From: DASUPK01 sp963797265
GTDB taxonomy: Bacteria; Actinomycetota; Thermoleophilia; Solirubrobacterales; 70-9
Direction of reading: 5' to 3'
Length of the DNA: 64,000 bases
NCBI GenBank assembly: GCA_963797265.1
Contig: CAWCOY010000002.1
Coordinates: 372,001-436,000 of the forward strand
A program made the translations under genes and the position numbers. The notes below the pieces were generated by a model. It did no database searches and was not told where the DNA came from. It was given only the letters and a program-made list of their open reading frames with translations. Below, one piece after another: positions 25,564 to 33,892 of the stretch; the first letter of the stretch is position 1, and each line of letters begins with the position of its first letter.

Positions 25564-26136
25564 ATGGGGACGCTGATCGTGACCGAGTTCATCACCGTTG
25601 ACGGGGTGTTCGAGGACCCGGGCGGGTCCGAGGACTTCGAGCGCGGCGGCTGGGCGTTCGAGTTCGAGCGCGGCGAGGACGGCGACAAGTTCAAGCTGGA
25701 CGAGACCATGGAGGCGGAGGCCCAGCTGCTCGGGCGGCGCACCTACGAGGAGTTCGCGGCCGCCTGGCCCTCGCGTGAGGGCGAGTTCGCCGACAAGTTC
25801 AACTCGATGCCGAAGTACGTGGTCTCGACGACCCTCGAGGACCCCGAGTGGCAGAACACGACCGTGATCGGCGGCGATGACCCCGCCGGCGAGATCCGCA
25901 AGCTCAAGGAGGAGATCGACGGGCCGATCCTCGTCGCCGGCGGCGCGAAGCTCGTCAAGTTCCTGCTCGACGAGGGCTTGGTCGACGAGGTTCGGCTGAT
26001 GGTCTTCCCGGTCGTCCTCGGCAAGGGCCGGCGCCTCTTCCTCGACCACACCGCCAAGAACCCGCTCGAGCTCGTCGAGGCGAAGCCGGTTGGCGATGAT
26101 GGCGTCCTCCTGCAGATCTATCGACCGCGAAGCTGA
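25564..26136 (+). CDS. dihydrofolate reductase-like (RibD C-terminal) family protein
   Basis: 190 residues from ATG 25564: LIVTEFITVDGVFEDPGG, LLGRRTYEEFAAAWP, NSMPKYVVSTTL and ILVAGGAKLVKFLLDEGLVDEVRLMVFPVVLG. All hallmarks of the family are intact. AAAGGGAG sits at suitable distance upstream; GTG 25555 is an alternative. It is very similar to 21911-22486. The DUF1579-like gene follows after 11 nt, implying a two-gene operon. Confidence 0.88.
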   Translation: MGTLIVTEFITVDGVFEDPGGSEDFERGGWAFEFERGEDGDKFKLDETMEAEAQLLGRRTYEEFAAAWPSREGEFADKFNSMPKYVVSTTLEDPEWQNTTVIGGDDPAGEIRKLKEEIDGPILVAGGAKLVKFLLDEGLVDEVRLMVFPVVLGKGRRLFLDHTAKNPLELVEAKPVGDDGVLLQIYRPRS

Positions 26137-26147
26137 AGGGAGGCGCG

Positions 26148-26603
26148 ATGATCGATCAGCCAACCGCCGAGCAGGCGCTCAAGGAGATGGAGGTCCTGGT
26201 GGGCGAGTGGACCCTGACGGCAACTTCGCCGGGCGGTGAGCCCTGGCCCGGCGAGGCGAGTGCCACGTTCGAGTGGCTCGAGGGCAGCGACGACCGGCTG
26301 CTGATCGAGCGGACGTCGGTGGAGATGCCGCAAGCGCCCAACGGCGTCTGCGTCATGGGCTGCGACGCCGCCACCGGCACCTACTACCAGCTCTACACCG
26401 ACGACCGGAACGTCTGCCGCGTCTATGAGATGAGCATCGGCAACGGCGAGTGGAAGCTCTTGCGCGACGGCGAGCCCTTCTCGCAGCGCTTCACGGCGAC
26501 GATCTCAGAGGACCGCAACACGATCGAGGGGGGCTGGGAGGCGGCCAAGGACGGCACCAACTGGGAGACGGACTTCGACCTCACGTATCACCGGGTCCGC
26601 TGA
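26148..26603 (+). CDS. DUF1579-like small lipocalin-type protein
   Basis: 151 residues. The N-terminal LKEMEVLVGEWTLTATSPGGEPWPGEA and the later YYQLYTDDRNVCRVYEM and FTATISEDRNTIEGGWE resemble the calycin-like DUF1579 proteins that often accompany DHFR-like genes. It is probably a small beta barrel binding an unknown ligand, without signal peptide. It lies 11 nt after the DHFR-like gene and ends 15 nt before the tail of the convergent sulfatase pseudogene. Confidence 0.75.
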   Translation: MIDQPTAEQALKEMEVLVGEWTLTATSPGGEPWPGEASATFEWLEGSDDRLLIERTSVEMPQAPNGVCVMGCDAATGTYYQLYTDDRNVCRVYEMSIGNGEWKLLRDGEPFSQRFTATISEDRNTIEGGWEAAKDGTNWETDFDLTYHRVR

Positions 26604-26618
26604 TCGCGGCCGGCCGCG

Positions 26619-28331
26619 TCAGGTGTGCGGCCGCAGGCGCTTTCGCTGCACGCGGGCCAGCTTGCGCTTGAGGCGCTCGAACTCGCGCTGCTGTTGCCGC
26701 GTCCGCTTGTAGCCCGGGCGAGCCAGGTTCTTGCGCTCGAGCGGGTCCGTCTTCAGGTCGTACATCTCCCACTGCGTCCGCGCCTTGCCGTTCACGTCGT
26801 AGTACTTGGCGAGCTTTCAGCGGCGCTCGCGGATGCTGACTATGTGGTTCGGCGGCTTCGGGTACGGCCCGGTCTTCTGCCCGGACTGGAAGTCGTCATA
26901 GGTGAAGACCACATAGCGCTGGCGCTTGCGCGACCGCGGGTTCGAGAGCAGGTGCGAGTAGTCGACGCCCTGCCAGTCGGCGCGGGCGGCGGGCGGGGCG
27001 CCCGCGATGCTCGCCAGGGTCGGCAGGAAATCGACGTGGGAGACCATCGCGTTGGTCGCGCGCGGCCGGGGGAAGAGCGCCGGGTTGGAGTAGACGAGCG
27101 GCACCCGCAGGGACTCCTCGTAGAAGTTGAAGTTCTTCTGCCGCAGGCCGCCGTGCGCGAGGCCCATCTCGCCGTGGACGGCGGTCTTGATCATCAGCGT
27201 CTCGTCGAGCAGGCCGTTGGAGGTAAGGGCGTCGAGGATTTGGACCAGGTAGGCGTCCGAGGAGCGGATCAGGTTGCCGTAGAAGTTCAGGTAGTTCCGC
27301 TTCTGCTGCGGGGTCCGCGGAAACCCGGTCAGGTTGAAGATGCGCCGGAACTCGCGCTGCACGCGCGGCTTGCTCTTCAGGTCCTCCTTGACCGTGGCGG
27401 ACAGCCGGATGTCGCCCTGGAGCCAGGAGTCGTCGTAGCCCGCGTCGAGGTAGGTCTTCGGATAGAAGAGGACGTCGTGCGGGTTGACCAGGGAGACGAC
27501 CAGGAAGAAGGGCTGCTGGGTCGCCGCGACTGAGTTCAGGTACTGGAGGACGCCCTCGGTGCCCTCGTCCGCGGAGCCGATCGAGTTCATGTAGCGCCCG
27601 TCGTTGTTCGTTGTCCCTCCCCCAGCCTGATCGATGTCCTGGTTCGCGCCGCCGTCGGGCGGATCCCAGCGCTGGAAGCCGTACTTCTCGAGGTCCGCCG
27701 GCGTGAACTCCGAGCCCGCCGGCTTCGAGCAGTGCCACTTGCCCTTGTAGACGACGTTGTAGCCCGCGGCCGACATCACCGAGGCCGCGTTCTTGAGGCC
27801 GACCGGGAGCTCGACCTGCGGGTATTGGTCGGCCGGCATGTCCTCTTCGAGCGTGTACTTGACGCCGTGCTGCGCCGGGAAATAGCCGCTGAACAGCGTC
27901 GAGCGGGCCGGCGAGCACATGCAGGCGTTGGTGAAGGCGTTGCGGAAGCTGAGGCCGTTGCGGATCAGGCGCGAGCAGCCGGGCATGTTCCGCAGCACCC
28001 AGCCGCGCGGGAAGTGCTCGATGGCACGGTCCTGGTCCGTGATGAAGAGGACCACGTTCATCTTGCCGGCGCTCTTCTGCGCCGACGCCGAGGCGAACTG
28101 CGCGTAGCGGGAGAGCAGCAAGGCCGAGGCCGCCCCGGCCGCGGGGCCGAGCAGCTCCTTCCGGGTTAGACGCCCCTCCCGCTTCGGACCCGAGTACCCG
28201 GCAGCATCCCGGTTTGTGACTGCTGTCGTCGGCACGACGCTCAACCGGGCATCGAACGCCCGCGGCTGGACTGAGGCGGCCTGGAGCGGCTCGGGCTCGG
28301 GCTGCTCGGCGTACGAGCCCAAAGCCGGCAT
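26619..28331 (-). pseudogene. sulfatase with in-frame TGA at a Trp position and a lost metal ligand
   Basis: The frame encodes a Tat-like leader (GRLTRKELLGPAAGAASA) and a sulfatase with the formylglycine motif CSPAR (about residues 139-143). It runs to an in-frame TGA at 26817-26819. The next 66 codons continue the family C-terminus in the same frame (KLAKYYDVNGKARTQWEMYD, then LKTDPLERKNLA) to a TGA at 26619. Relatives have RW-K here, so TGG has become TGA. In addition the usual S-D-H-G metal motif reads A-V385-H-G, with the Asp ligand lost. The 5' end merges into sequence antisense to an S53 peptidase remnant, so the native start is missing or replaced. Confidence 0.8.
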
Positions 28332-28702
28332 GGCAAACCGACTCCGGGTGCTCGCGGCGAACGATCGCGGACGTCTCCGCGGTCGCCGACCCGAACACTG
28401 GAGTCGCCGTCTACGACTCCAACTGCAACCTGATCGGGCAGCTCACCGGCCAGTGCTTCAAGGGCTGGGGAGTGGTCGGCGGCACGAGCGCCTCTGCGCC
28501 GATCATCGCCGGCGTCTACGCCCTGGCCGGCAACGGGCAGTCCGTGAACTACGGCTCGTTCCCGTACGGCCACACCTCGTCGCTGTTCGACGTGACGAGC
28601 GGGAGCAACGGCAGCTGCAGCCCGGCCTACCTATGCACCTCCGGTGCCGGGTACGACGGCCCGACGGGCCTCGGAACGCCGAACGGGACCGCCGCCTTCT
28701 AG
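28176..28702 (+). pseudogene. S53 (sedolisin) peptidase remnant, frameshifted and 5'-truncated
   Basis: Only the C-terminal part of a sedolisin remains. One frame reads EYPAASRFVTAVVGTTLNRA and ARGWTEAAWSGSGSGCSAYEP. After an extra A in the AAA run (28321-28323) the next frame reads AWQTDSGCSRRTIADVSAVA, ADPNTGVAVYD and the catalytic Ser motif VVGGTSASAPIIAG, to the stop at 28702 (GAGYDGPTGLGTPNGTAAF). The catalytic Glu/Asp region and propeptide are absent. The truncated end abuts the 5' end of the sulfatase remnant on the other strand. Confidence 0.8.
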
Positions 28703-28736
28703 CCGGCGCGCTCTCGAGCACCGTTCCGACGCGCAA

Positions 28737-28764
28737 GAGGCGGGCCCCGCGAGGGGCCCGCCTC
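28737..28764. terminator. strong bidirectional intrinsic terminator
   Basis: A perfect 12-bp stem, GAGGCGGGCCCC (28737-28748) and GGGGCCCGCCTC (28753-28764), closes a GCGA tetraloop, followed on the plus strand by GTTCTGTCT. It separates the S53 remnant from the convergent MFS gene. Confidence 0.85.
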
Positions 28765-28789
28765 GTTCTGTCTGGGATGACAGACCTGC

Positions 28790-30358
28790 TCAGGCGGCCG
28801 CGGGCTGCGGCACGGTCTCCCGCTCGCGCTCGCCCTCCGCCTCGATCGGCTCGCGCTCGATCTCGCCCTCGCGGACCAGCCAGAGGGCCAGCGCCGCGCC
28901 GGCGAAGCAGAGCAGCGCGCCGAGCGTCAGCACGTCGTTCATGCCGGTGAGGAATCCCTCTCGCGCGGCATTCGAGACTGCGTGCTGAGTCTGCGGCGGG
29001 AACGCCGCGACGGCCTGGTTGAGGCTGCCGGAGGAGGCGGCCTCGACCAGCTGGCGAGGATGATCGCCGCTCGCCGCCGGGGTCCCCGCGGTGAGCTCAC
29101 TCACCTTGGAGGCACCCTGGCCGATGAAGATCGCGCCCCAGACGGCAACGCCGACTGCGACGCCGACCTGGCGGAAGGTGTCGTTGATGCCGGCGGCCAT
29201 GCCGCTCCGCTCCTTCGGCACCACGCTGAGCGCGACGTCCGCGATCACCGGGTTGAGGAAGCCGACACCGGCGCCGAGAACCAGGAACCCGCCGAGCAGC
29301 GTCGTCCACTCCGAGTTGGCGTGGACGCCTGACATCAGCAGCAGGCCGAGCCCCGCCACAGCGAGACTCCCGCTCATCATCAGCCGCGCCGGGGCACGGG
29401 AGAGCAGGGCCCCCGCGAGCGGAGCGGCGAAGAAGCTGACGAGAGTCAGCGGCAGGTAGCGCAGCCCCGCCTCCAGCGGCGAGTAGCCCAGGTAGTTCTG
29501 CAGGTAGAGGGTCAGGTAGAGGAAGAGCGCGAATGCTGACCCCGACACGGCGAAGGCCGCGAGCTGCACGCCAGTGAACGAGGGCCGCTTGAAGAGCCCG
29601 AGCGGAAGCATCGGCTCACGCACACGGCTCTCAATCGCGACGAAGGCGGCGAGCAGTGCCGCCGAGCTGACGAGCAGCGACACGATCAGCGTGCTCCCCC
29701 AGCCCTCGTCGTTGCCGCGGACCATCGCCAGCACGAGCAGGAAGAGGGCCGCGCTGAAGGTCGCGACTCCAGGCCAGTCGACCCGGGTCGCATTCGGATC
29801 GCGGGTCTCCCGCAACTTGGTGTAGGTAACGCCGATCGCGGCGAGGCCAATCGGAACGTTCAGGTAGAAGATCGATTCCCAGCCGAGGGTGTCCGTGAGG
29901 GCACCGCCGACGAGCGGGCCGATCGCGACGGCGACGCCGATCGAGGCGCCGTAGATCCCCATCGCCGTCCCGCGCTCACGGCCGGCGGGGAACTCCTGCG
30001 CGACCAAGGCGAGGGAGACGGCGAACATGACCGCGCCGCCGACGCCCTGCAGGGCCCGGGCGACGTTCAGGAAGGTCGGATCCGGGGCCAGCGCGCAGAG
30101 CAGCGAGGCCGCGGAGAAGATCCCGAGCCCCCAGGCGAACAACCGGCGCCGGCCGAACCGATCGGCGAGGGCGCCGGCGGTCAGAACCAGGGCCGCGAGC
30201 GTGAGCGCGTAGGCATCCACCACCCACTGCAGGTCGCCGAAGCTGGCGCCGAGGTCATCCCGAATCGACGGCAGAGCAACATTGACCACCGTGATGTCGA
30301 GTAGAAGCATGAAAGTCGCCACCGAGACGGCGATCAGGGTCCACCATTTACGAGCCAC
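28790..30358 (-). CDS. MFS transporter, DHA2 (EmrB/QacA-like) family
   Basis: A 522-residue, 14-helix drug:H+ antiporter. It shows LLLDITVVNVALPSIRDDLG in helix 1, motif A GALADRFGRRRLFAWG, and the motif C-like GPLVGGALTDTLGW in helix 5. The start is taken as GTG 30358, behind AAGGAGGAAATC. Upstream codons to 30403 are not protein-like. Its promoter region contains TTTGCAAGTTAGCAA and ATCTTgtttAAGAT dyads that could bind a regulator. It is divergent from the ECF sigma factor. Confidence 0.9.
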   Translation of the reverse strand: MARKWWTLIAVSVATFMLLLDITVVNVALPSIRDDLGASFGDLQWVVDAYALTLAALVLTAGALADRFGRRRLFAWGLGIFSAASLLCALAPDPTFLNVARALQGVGGAVMFAVSLALVAQEFPAGRERGTAMGIYGASIGVAVAIGPLVGGALTDTLGWESIFYLNVPIGLAAIGVTYTKLRETRDPNATRVDWPGVATFSAALFLLVLAMVRGNDEGWGSTLIVSLLVSSAALLAAFVAIESRVREPMLPLGLFKRPSFTGVQLAAFAVSGSAFALFLYLTLYLQNYLGYSPLEAGLRYLPLTLVSFFAAPLAGALLSRAPARLMMSGSLAVAGLGLLLMSGVHANSEWTTLLGGFLVLGAGVGFLNPVIADVALSVVPKERSGMAAGINDTFRQVGVAVGVAVWGAIFIGQGASKVSELTAGTPAASGDHPRQLVEAASSGSLNQAVAAFPPQTQHAVSNAAREGFLTGMNDVLTLGALLCFAGAALALWLVREGEIEREPIEAEGERERETVPQPAAA

Positions 30359-30437
30359 GATTTCCTCCTTGTTGGGTGGCGGCCATTGTTTGCAAGTTAG
30401 CAATGATCTTGTTTAAGATGATCTCGTTTCGATCCAC

Positions 30438-30473
30438 TGTGACCCACGTCACATCGGCCGCATTTGTTTCGTC
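30438..30473 (+). promoter_or_regulatory. candidate ECF41-type promoter (GTCACA-N16-CGTC) with TGTGAC/GTCACA dyad
   Basis: GTCACA (30448-30453), a 16-nt spacer and CGTC (30470-30473) fit the published ECF41 consensus TGTCACA...CGTC. It lies about 35 nt before the sigma gene start, as expected for autoregulation. The -35 half is also one arm of a perfect dyad, TGTGAC-CCAC-GTCACA (30438-30453). Confidence 0.6.
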
Positions 30474-30507
30474 CTCCCGATGACGAACCCGAACGAGAGG
30501 ATGTGAC

Positions 30508-31374
30508 GTGAACGACCAGGACCTACTCGCGCAGCGCTTCGAGGAGCAGCGGCCCTACCTGCACTCGGTCGCCTACCGGATGCTCGGCTCGACGGGCGAG
30601 GCCGACGACGCCGTGCAGGAGGCCTGGCTGCGATTGAGCCGGAGCGACTCGGAGGCGGTCGAGAACCTCCGCTCCTGGCTGACGACGGTCGTCGGGCGCG
30701 TCTCACTCGACATGCTGCGCGCCCGGAAGGCGCGGCGAGAGCAGCCCGATGATCACCTGGAGCCGATCGTCAGCGACTCGATCGAGGAGAACCCCGCCCA
30801 GGAGGCTGAGCTCGCCGACTCGATCGGCCTGGCGATGCTGGTGGTGCTCGAGCACCTCTCCCCGGCCGAGCGCGTCGCGTTCGTCCTCCACGACATGTTC
30901 GGCGTCCCCTTCAGCGAGATCGGCGAGATCGCGGGTCGCTCGCCCGACGCCGCCCGCCAGCTCGCCAGCCGCGCCCGGCGACGGGTTCGCGGCTCAGCGC
31001 CGCCTGAGGACGCCGACCCTGTCGAGAAGCGCCGGGTCATCGATGCCTTCCTCGAGGCCGGGCGCGCCGGCAACTTCGAGGCCCTGCTCGAGCTGCTCGA
31101 CCCGGACGTCGTCTTCCGCGTTCACACGGCCGAGGGCGATCCCCGGGCCGAGGCGCCGACGATGGGCGCCGAGGCGGTCGCGAACCGGATCCTCACCACC
31201 GGTCGTGCGTTCGCCCCGCACGCCCGTCCGGCCCTCGTCAATGGCTCGCCCGGCGTGGTGGCCGAACGAAACGGGAAGACCCTCGGGGTCATGTCGTGCA
31301 CCGTCCGGGAGGGCCGCATCGTGACGATGGACGTCGTCGCCGATCCCGACCGCTTCAGAGAGTCGGGCGACTAG
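30508..31374 (+). CDS. ECF41-type RNA polymerase sigma factor (SigJ-like) with C-terminal SnoaL domain
   Basis: 288 residues. Sigma region 2 is FEEQRPYLHSVAYRMLGSTGEADDAVQEAWLRL. Region 4 contains LSPAERVAFVLHDMFGVPFSEIGEI and AGRSPDAARQLASRARRRV. After the linker comes a SnoaL/NTF2-like domain (RRVIDAFLEAGRAGNFEALLELLDPDVVF). This two-domain form is the ECF41 group, in which the C-terminal domain modulates activity in place of an anti-sigma factor. The GTG start has GAGAGG upstream. A promoter matching the ECF41 consensus precedes it. No obvious CMD/epimerase target is directly downstream. Confidence 0.9.
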   Translation: MNDQDLLAQRFEEQRPYLHSVAYRMLGSTGEADDAVQEAWLRLSRSDSEAVENLRSWLTTVVGRVSLDMLRARKARREQPDDHLEPIVSDSIEENPAQEAELADSIGLAMLVVLEHLSPAERVAFVLHDMFGVPFSEIGEIAGRSPDAARQLASRARRRVRGSAPPEDADPVEKRRVIDAFLEAGRAGNFEALLELLDPDVVFRVHTAEGDPRAEAPTMGAEAVANRILTTGRAFAPHARPALVNGSPGVVAERNGKTLGVMSCTVREGRIVTMDVVADPDRFRESGD

Positions 31375-31379
31375 TGCCT

Positions 31380-32624
31380 TCAGCTGAGGCCCGCCGCGAC
31401 TTGCCCCGGTGATGGGGCGAGTTCGCGACTCGGTCGCCAGACGGCCGTTGCGACGGCCGCGAGGAGAACCGTCGCGGCGCCGGAAGCGGTGAGCGTCCAG
31501 CCGGCGCCGATACCGGCCACGATCGGGCCGCCGATCGCTGTGCCGAGCGGGGCGGCGACGATGACAGCCGCGCTGCGGGCGGCCAGCACACTCGGCAGGT
31601 TCGCGGTCGTGGTGATCGACTGGAAGAGGGCGTAGGTGAGGGGGATGAAGGGTCCGTAGATCAGGCCTCCGACCGCAAAGCAGACGAGCGTCACGCCGAC
31701 CGGCGCGAAGGCGAAGGGAACCAGGCAGGCGCCCCAGCCGGCCACGATCAGGAGGGTGATGCGGCGGGTGGCATGGCCGCGGAGCGACCCCACGAGAAGG
31801 GTGGAGACGAGGGCGCCGACGCCGAAGCTCGTCCAGAAGGCGCCGAGCAGCCGGGCATGGGCGTGCAGGTCGCGAGCGACGTAGACCGGAAGGGCGTCCT
31901 CGACCGGTCCATAGAGGAAGAAGAACAGCCAGGTGAGCACGATCAGGCCGAGCAGGTCGTTTCGGCGAAGGAGGCGAAAGCCGGACTCGGCGGCGCGAGT
32001 ATCGACGGGCTGCTGCTCCGTCGCCGGAGTGTCCGTGTGCGTCCGCCAGGCCTGGACGCCGAGGAAGGCGAACGTGGCTGCATCGAAACCGAGGACCCAT
32101 GCGGGCGCGACTCGGACGAGGAGCAGCCCGGCCGCTGCCGGTCCGATGATCGTCGCAAGCCAGACCTGTGCGGTCGCCAGTGAGTTGGCCGCGAGAGGTC
32201 CGTCCTCTCCTCCGATCTGGGCGAGCATCGTGTACTGGCCCGCCCGCCCCCAGCTGGTCAGGAGCGAGGACCCGGCGAGGAATGCGACGTATGTGGCCGG
32301 TGAAAGCGCTCCGGTCGCCGCGAGCACGACCACCGTGCCGAGGAAGCCCGTGCGGAGCACGCAATCGGCGAGAACGAGTGCCCGCGCCGGGCGATGGCGG
32401 AGGTACCTGCCGAAGGCGAGCGCCCCGACCGCGCCCGGCAGGGTGTAGGCGGCGACCGCCAGCCCGACGAAGAGACCGAGCTCACCGGCGGGGGCGGTTC
32501 GTACCGCGAGCCAGGCGATCGTCACCATGCTCATCCCGTCGCCGAGCGACGAGACGCCGAGCCCGGACAGCAGTCGCCGTGCGCGACGGTCTCGGAGGAG
32601 GGCTCTGTACGTCCGCGGGATCAC
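31380..32624 (-). CDS. MFS transporter (12-TM, MFS_3/enterobactin-exporter-like)
   Basis: 414 residues with 12 hydrophobic segments. N-terminal LLSGLGVSSLGDGMSMVTIAWLAV is characteristic of the EntS-like MFS_3 group, with an internal repeat centred on GLIVLTWLFFFLYGPVEDALPVYVA. Probable exporter of a small hydrophobic compound. It is convergent with the sigma factor gene (5 nt between stops) and starts 31 nt from the stop of the DUF1801 gene. Confidence 0.85.
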   Translation of the reverse strand: MIPRTYRALLRDRRARRLLSGLGVSSLGDGMSMVTIAWLAVRTAPAGELGLFVGLAVAAYTLPGAVGALAFGRYLRHRPARALVLADCVLRTGFLGTVVVLAATGALSPATYVAFLAGSSLLTSWGRAGQYTMLAQIGGEDGPLAANSLATAQVWLATIIGPAAAGLLLVRVAPAWVLGFDAATFAFLGVQAWRTHTDTPATEQQPVDTRAAESGFRLLRRNDLLGLIVLTWLFFFLYGPVEDALPVYVARDLHAHARLLGAFWTSFGVGALVSTLLVGSLRGHATRRITLLIVAGWGACLVPFAFAPVGVTLVCFAVGGLIYGPFIPLTYALFQSITTTANLPSVLAARSAAVIVAAPLGTAIGGPIVAGIGAGWTLTASGAATVLLAAVATAVWRPSRELAPSPGQVAAGLS

Positions 32625-32655
32625 GGGACCCTCTAGGCGAAATCGGCCCCGGCCC

Positions 32656-33117
32656 TCAGTTAACCGCTTTCTTTACGAGCGCGACGATTTTCTTCTCTTC
32701 GGCCGCGGTCAGCTCCTTCAGGGCGAAGGAGGTCGGCCACATCGCGCCTTCGTCGAGGTTCGCCGTGTCGTTGAAGCCGAACGTCGCGTACCTCGACTTG
32801 AACTTCGCCGCGCTTTGGAAGAAGCACAGGACCTTGCCGTCCTTGGAGTACGCGGGCATCCCGTACCAGGTCCTCGGCGCGAGATCCGGCGCGGTGTCCT
32901 TGACGATCGCGTGTAGCCGCTTGGCCATGGCGCGATCGGATTTCGGCATCTCGGCGATCTTCGCGAGCAGGTCGGCTTCCCCGTCCGCCTCGCCCGACTT
33001 CAACTCTCGGGCGCGCTCCTTCATCGCAGCTCGTTCCTCGGCCGTGAATCCCTTGGACTTCTTGTTGCCTGTGGTGGTGCGCCTGGCGGGCTTCTGCGTC
33101 TTGCTCTTTGGGCTCAT
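32656..33117 (-). CDS. DUF1801 / YdhG-like protein
   Basis: A 153-residue protein with a Lys-rich N-terminal tail (SPKSKTQKPARRTTTGNKKSKG) and a DUF1801-type domain: MAKRLHAIVKDTAPDLAPRTWYGMPAYSKDGKVLCFFQ, KFKSRYATFGF and the C-terminal VALVKKAV. The family includes YdhG, described as an iron chaperone. The basic tail suggests nucleic-acid or membrane contact. It is divergent from the MarR regulator across a 119-nt AT-rich gap with a dyad. Confidence 0.82.
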   Translation of the reverse strand: MSPKSKTQKPARRTTTGNKKSKGFTAEERAAMKERARELKSGEADGEADLLAKIAEMPKSDRAMAKRLHAIVKDTAPDLAPRTWYGMPAYSKDGKVLCFFQSAAKFKSRYATFGFNDTANLDEGAMWPTSFALKELTAAEEKKIVALVKKAVN

Positions 33118-33184
33118 GGAATCTCCTCCTGCTGACTCGGCGGGGGCTCTCTCCCGGGGGGGCCGACCGTTGGCCTAGCAAATA

Positions 33185-33199
33185 ATTTGTAGCACAAAT
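33185..33199. promoter_or_regulatory. candidate MarR operator
   Basis: ATTTGT-AGC-ACAAAT is a perfect 6-bp dyad in an unusually AT-rich gap. Outer GCAAATAATTT and AAATTTGC arms flank it. Its place between the divergent DUF1801 and MarR genes fits an autoregulatory operator. Confidence 0.5.
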
Positions 33200-33236
33200 G
33201 ATTGTGGCCGCGCATTAAATTTGCAAAGATCACAGG

Positions 33237-33713
33237 GTGGCGAGCACCCCTACACCCGAGCCCGAGGTCGCCGAGTTCGCCGGCCAGCTCTTCTTCCGTC
33301 TCTGGCGAGCGTCGCATACCCGCGTCGCGGAGGAGCTTGGGGCGCTGGGCCTGACGCCTGCGAGCTTCGGGCTGCTCAACGTCCTCGGCGCTCGCAGGGG
33401 AGCCAACCAGCAGGAGCTCAGCGCCGTGATGGGCATCGATCCGAGCACGATGGTCTCGCTCATCGACGGACTCGAGGATGTGGGCCTGGTGGAGCGCCGG
33501 CCGCATCCCAAGGATCGGCGGGCCCGGGTGGTCACCCTGACTCCCAAGGGACGCCGGCTTCTGAAGCGCGCCCGCGAGGTGGCGTTCGAGATCGAGGACG
33601 AGGTGTTGCAGAGGCTGACCGGTCCGCAGCGTCGCGAGCTGATCAAGCTGCTGCGCCGGGCGCTCGAGGGCGCGCCGCCGCAGCCGCTCTGGAGCGCGTC
33701 AGAGGGCGACTAG
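33237..33713 (+). CDS. MarR family transcriptional regulator
   Basis: 158 residues. The winged helix covers LTPASFGLLNVLGARRGANQQELSAVMGIDPSTMVSLIDGLE with the wing VERRPHPKDRRARVVTLTPKG, the strongly conserved DxRxxxVxLT region. N- and C-terminal helices form the dimer interface. GTG start at 33237. An operator-like dyad lies in the gap to the divergent DUF1801 gene, its probable target. Confidence 0.9.
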   Translation: MASTPTPEPEVAEFAGQLFFRLWRASHTRVAEELGALGLTPASFGLLNVLGARRGANQQELSAVMGIDPSTMVSLIDGLEDVGLVERRPHPKDRRARVVTLTPKGRRLLKRAREVAFEIEDEVLQRLTGPQRRELIKLLRRALEGAPPQPLWSASEGD

Positions 33714-33892
33714 GCCAGCTCGGGGCGGCGACTGCCTTATTAGGGCCCAATCCGCACGGCGCGAACCGCCGTATCCGAATAAGGGCCGTCAGTCCCGCCA
33801 CCCGATCCCTCACCCCGGCGGGGCTGGCGGCCGTCTCGTCCGCCCGGTATCGGCGCAAAGCTACTCCTCCGTAGGTAACGTACGGCGCTGAG

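Noticed and set aside
26817..26819. Selenocysteine at the sulfatase TGA
   Set aside because: The position is Trp, not Cys, in relatives, and no SECIS-like hairpin directly after it was recognised.
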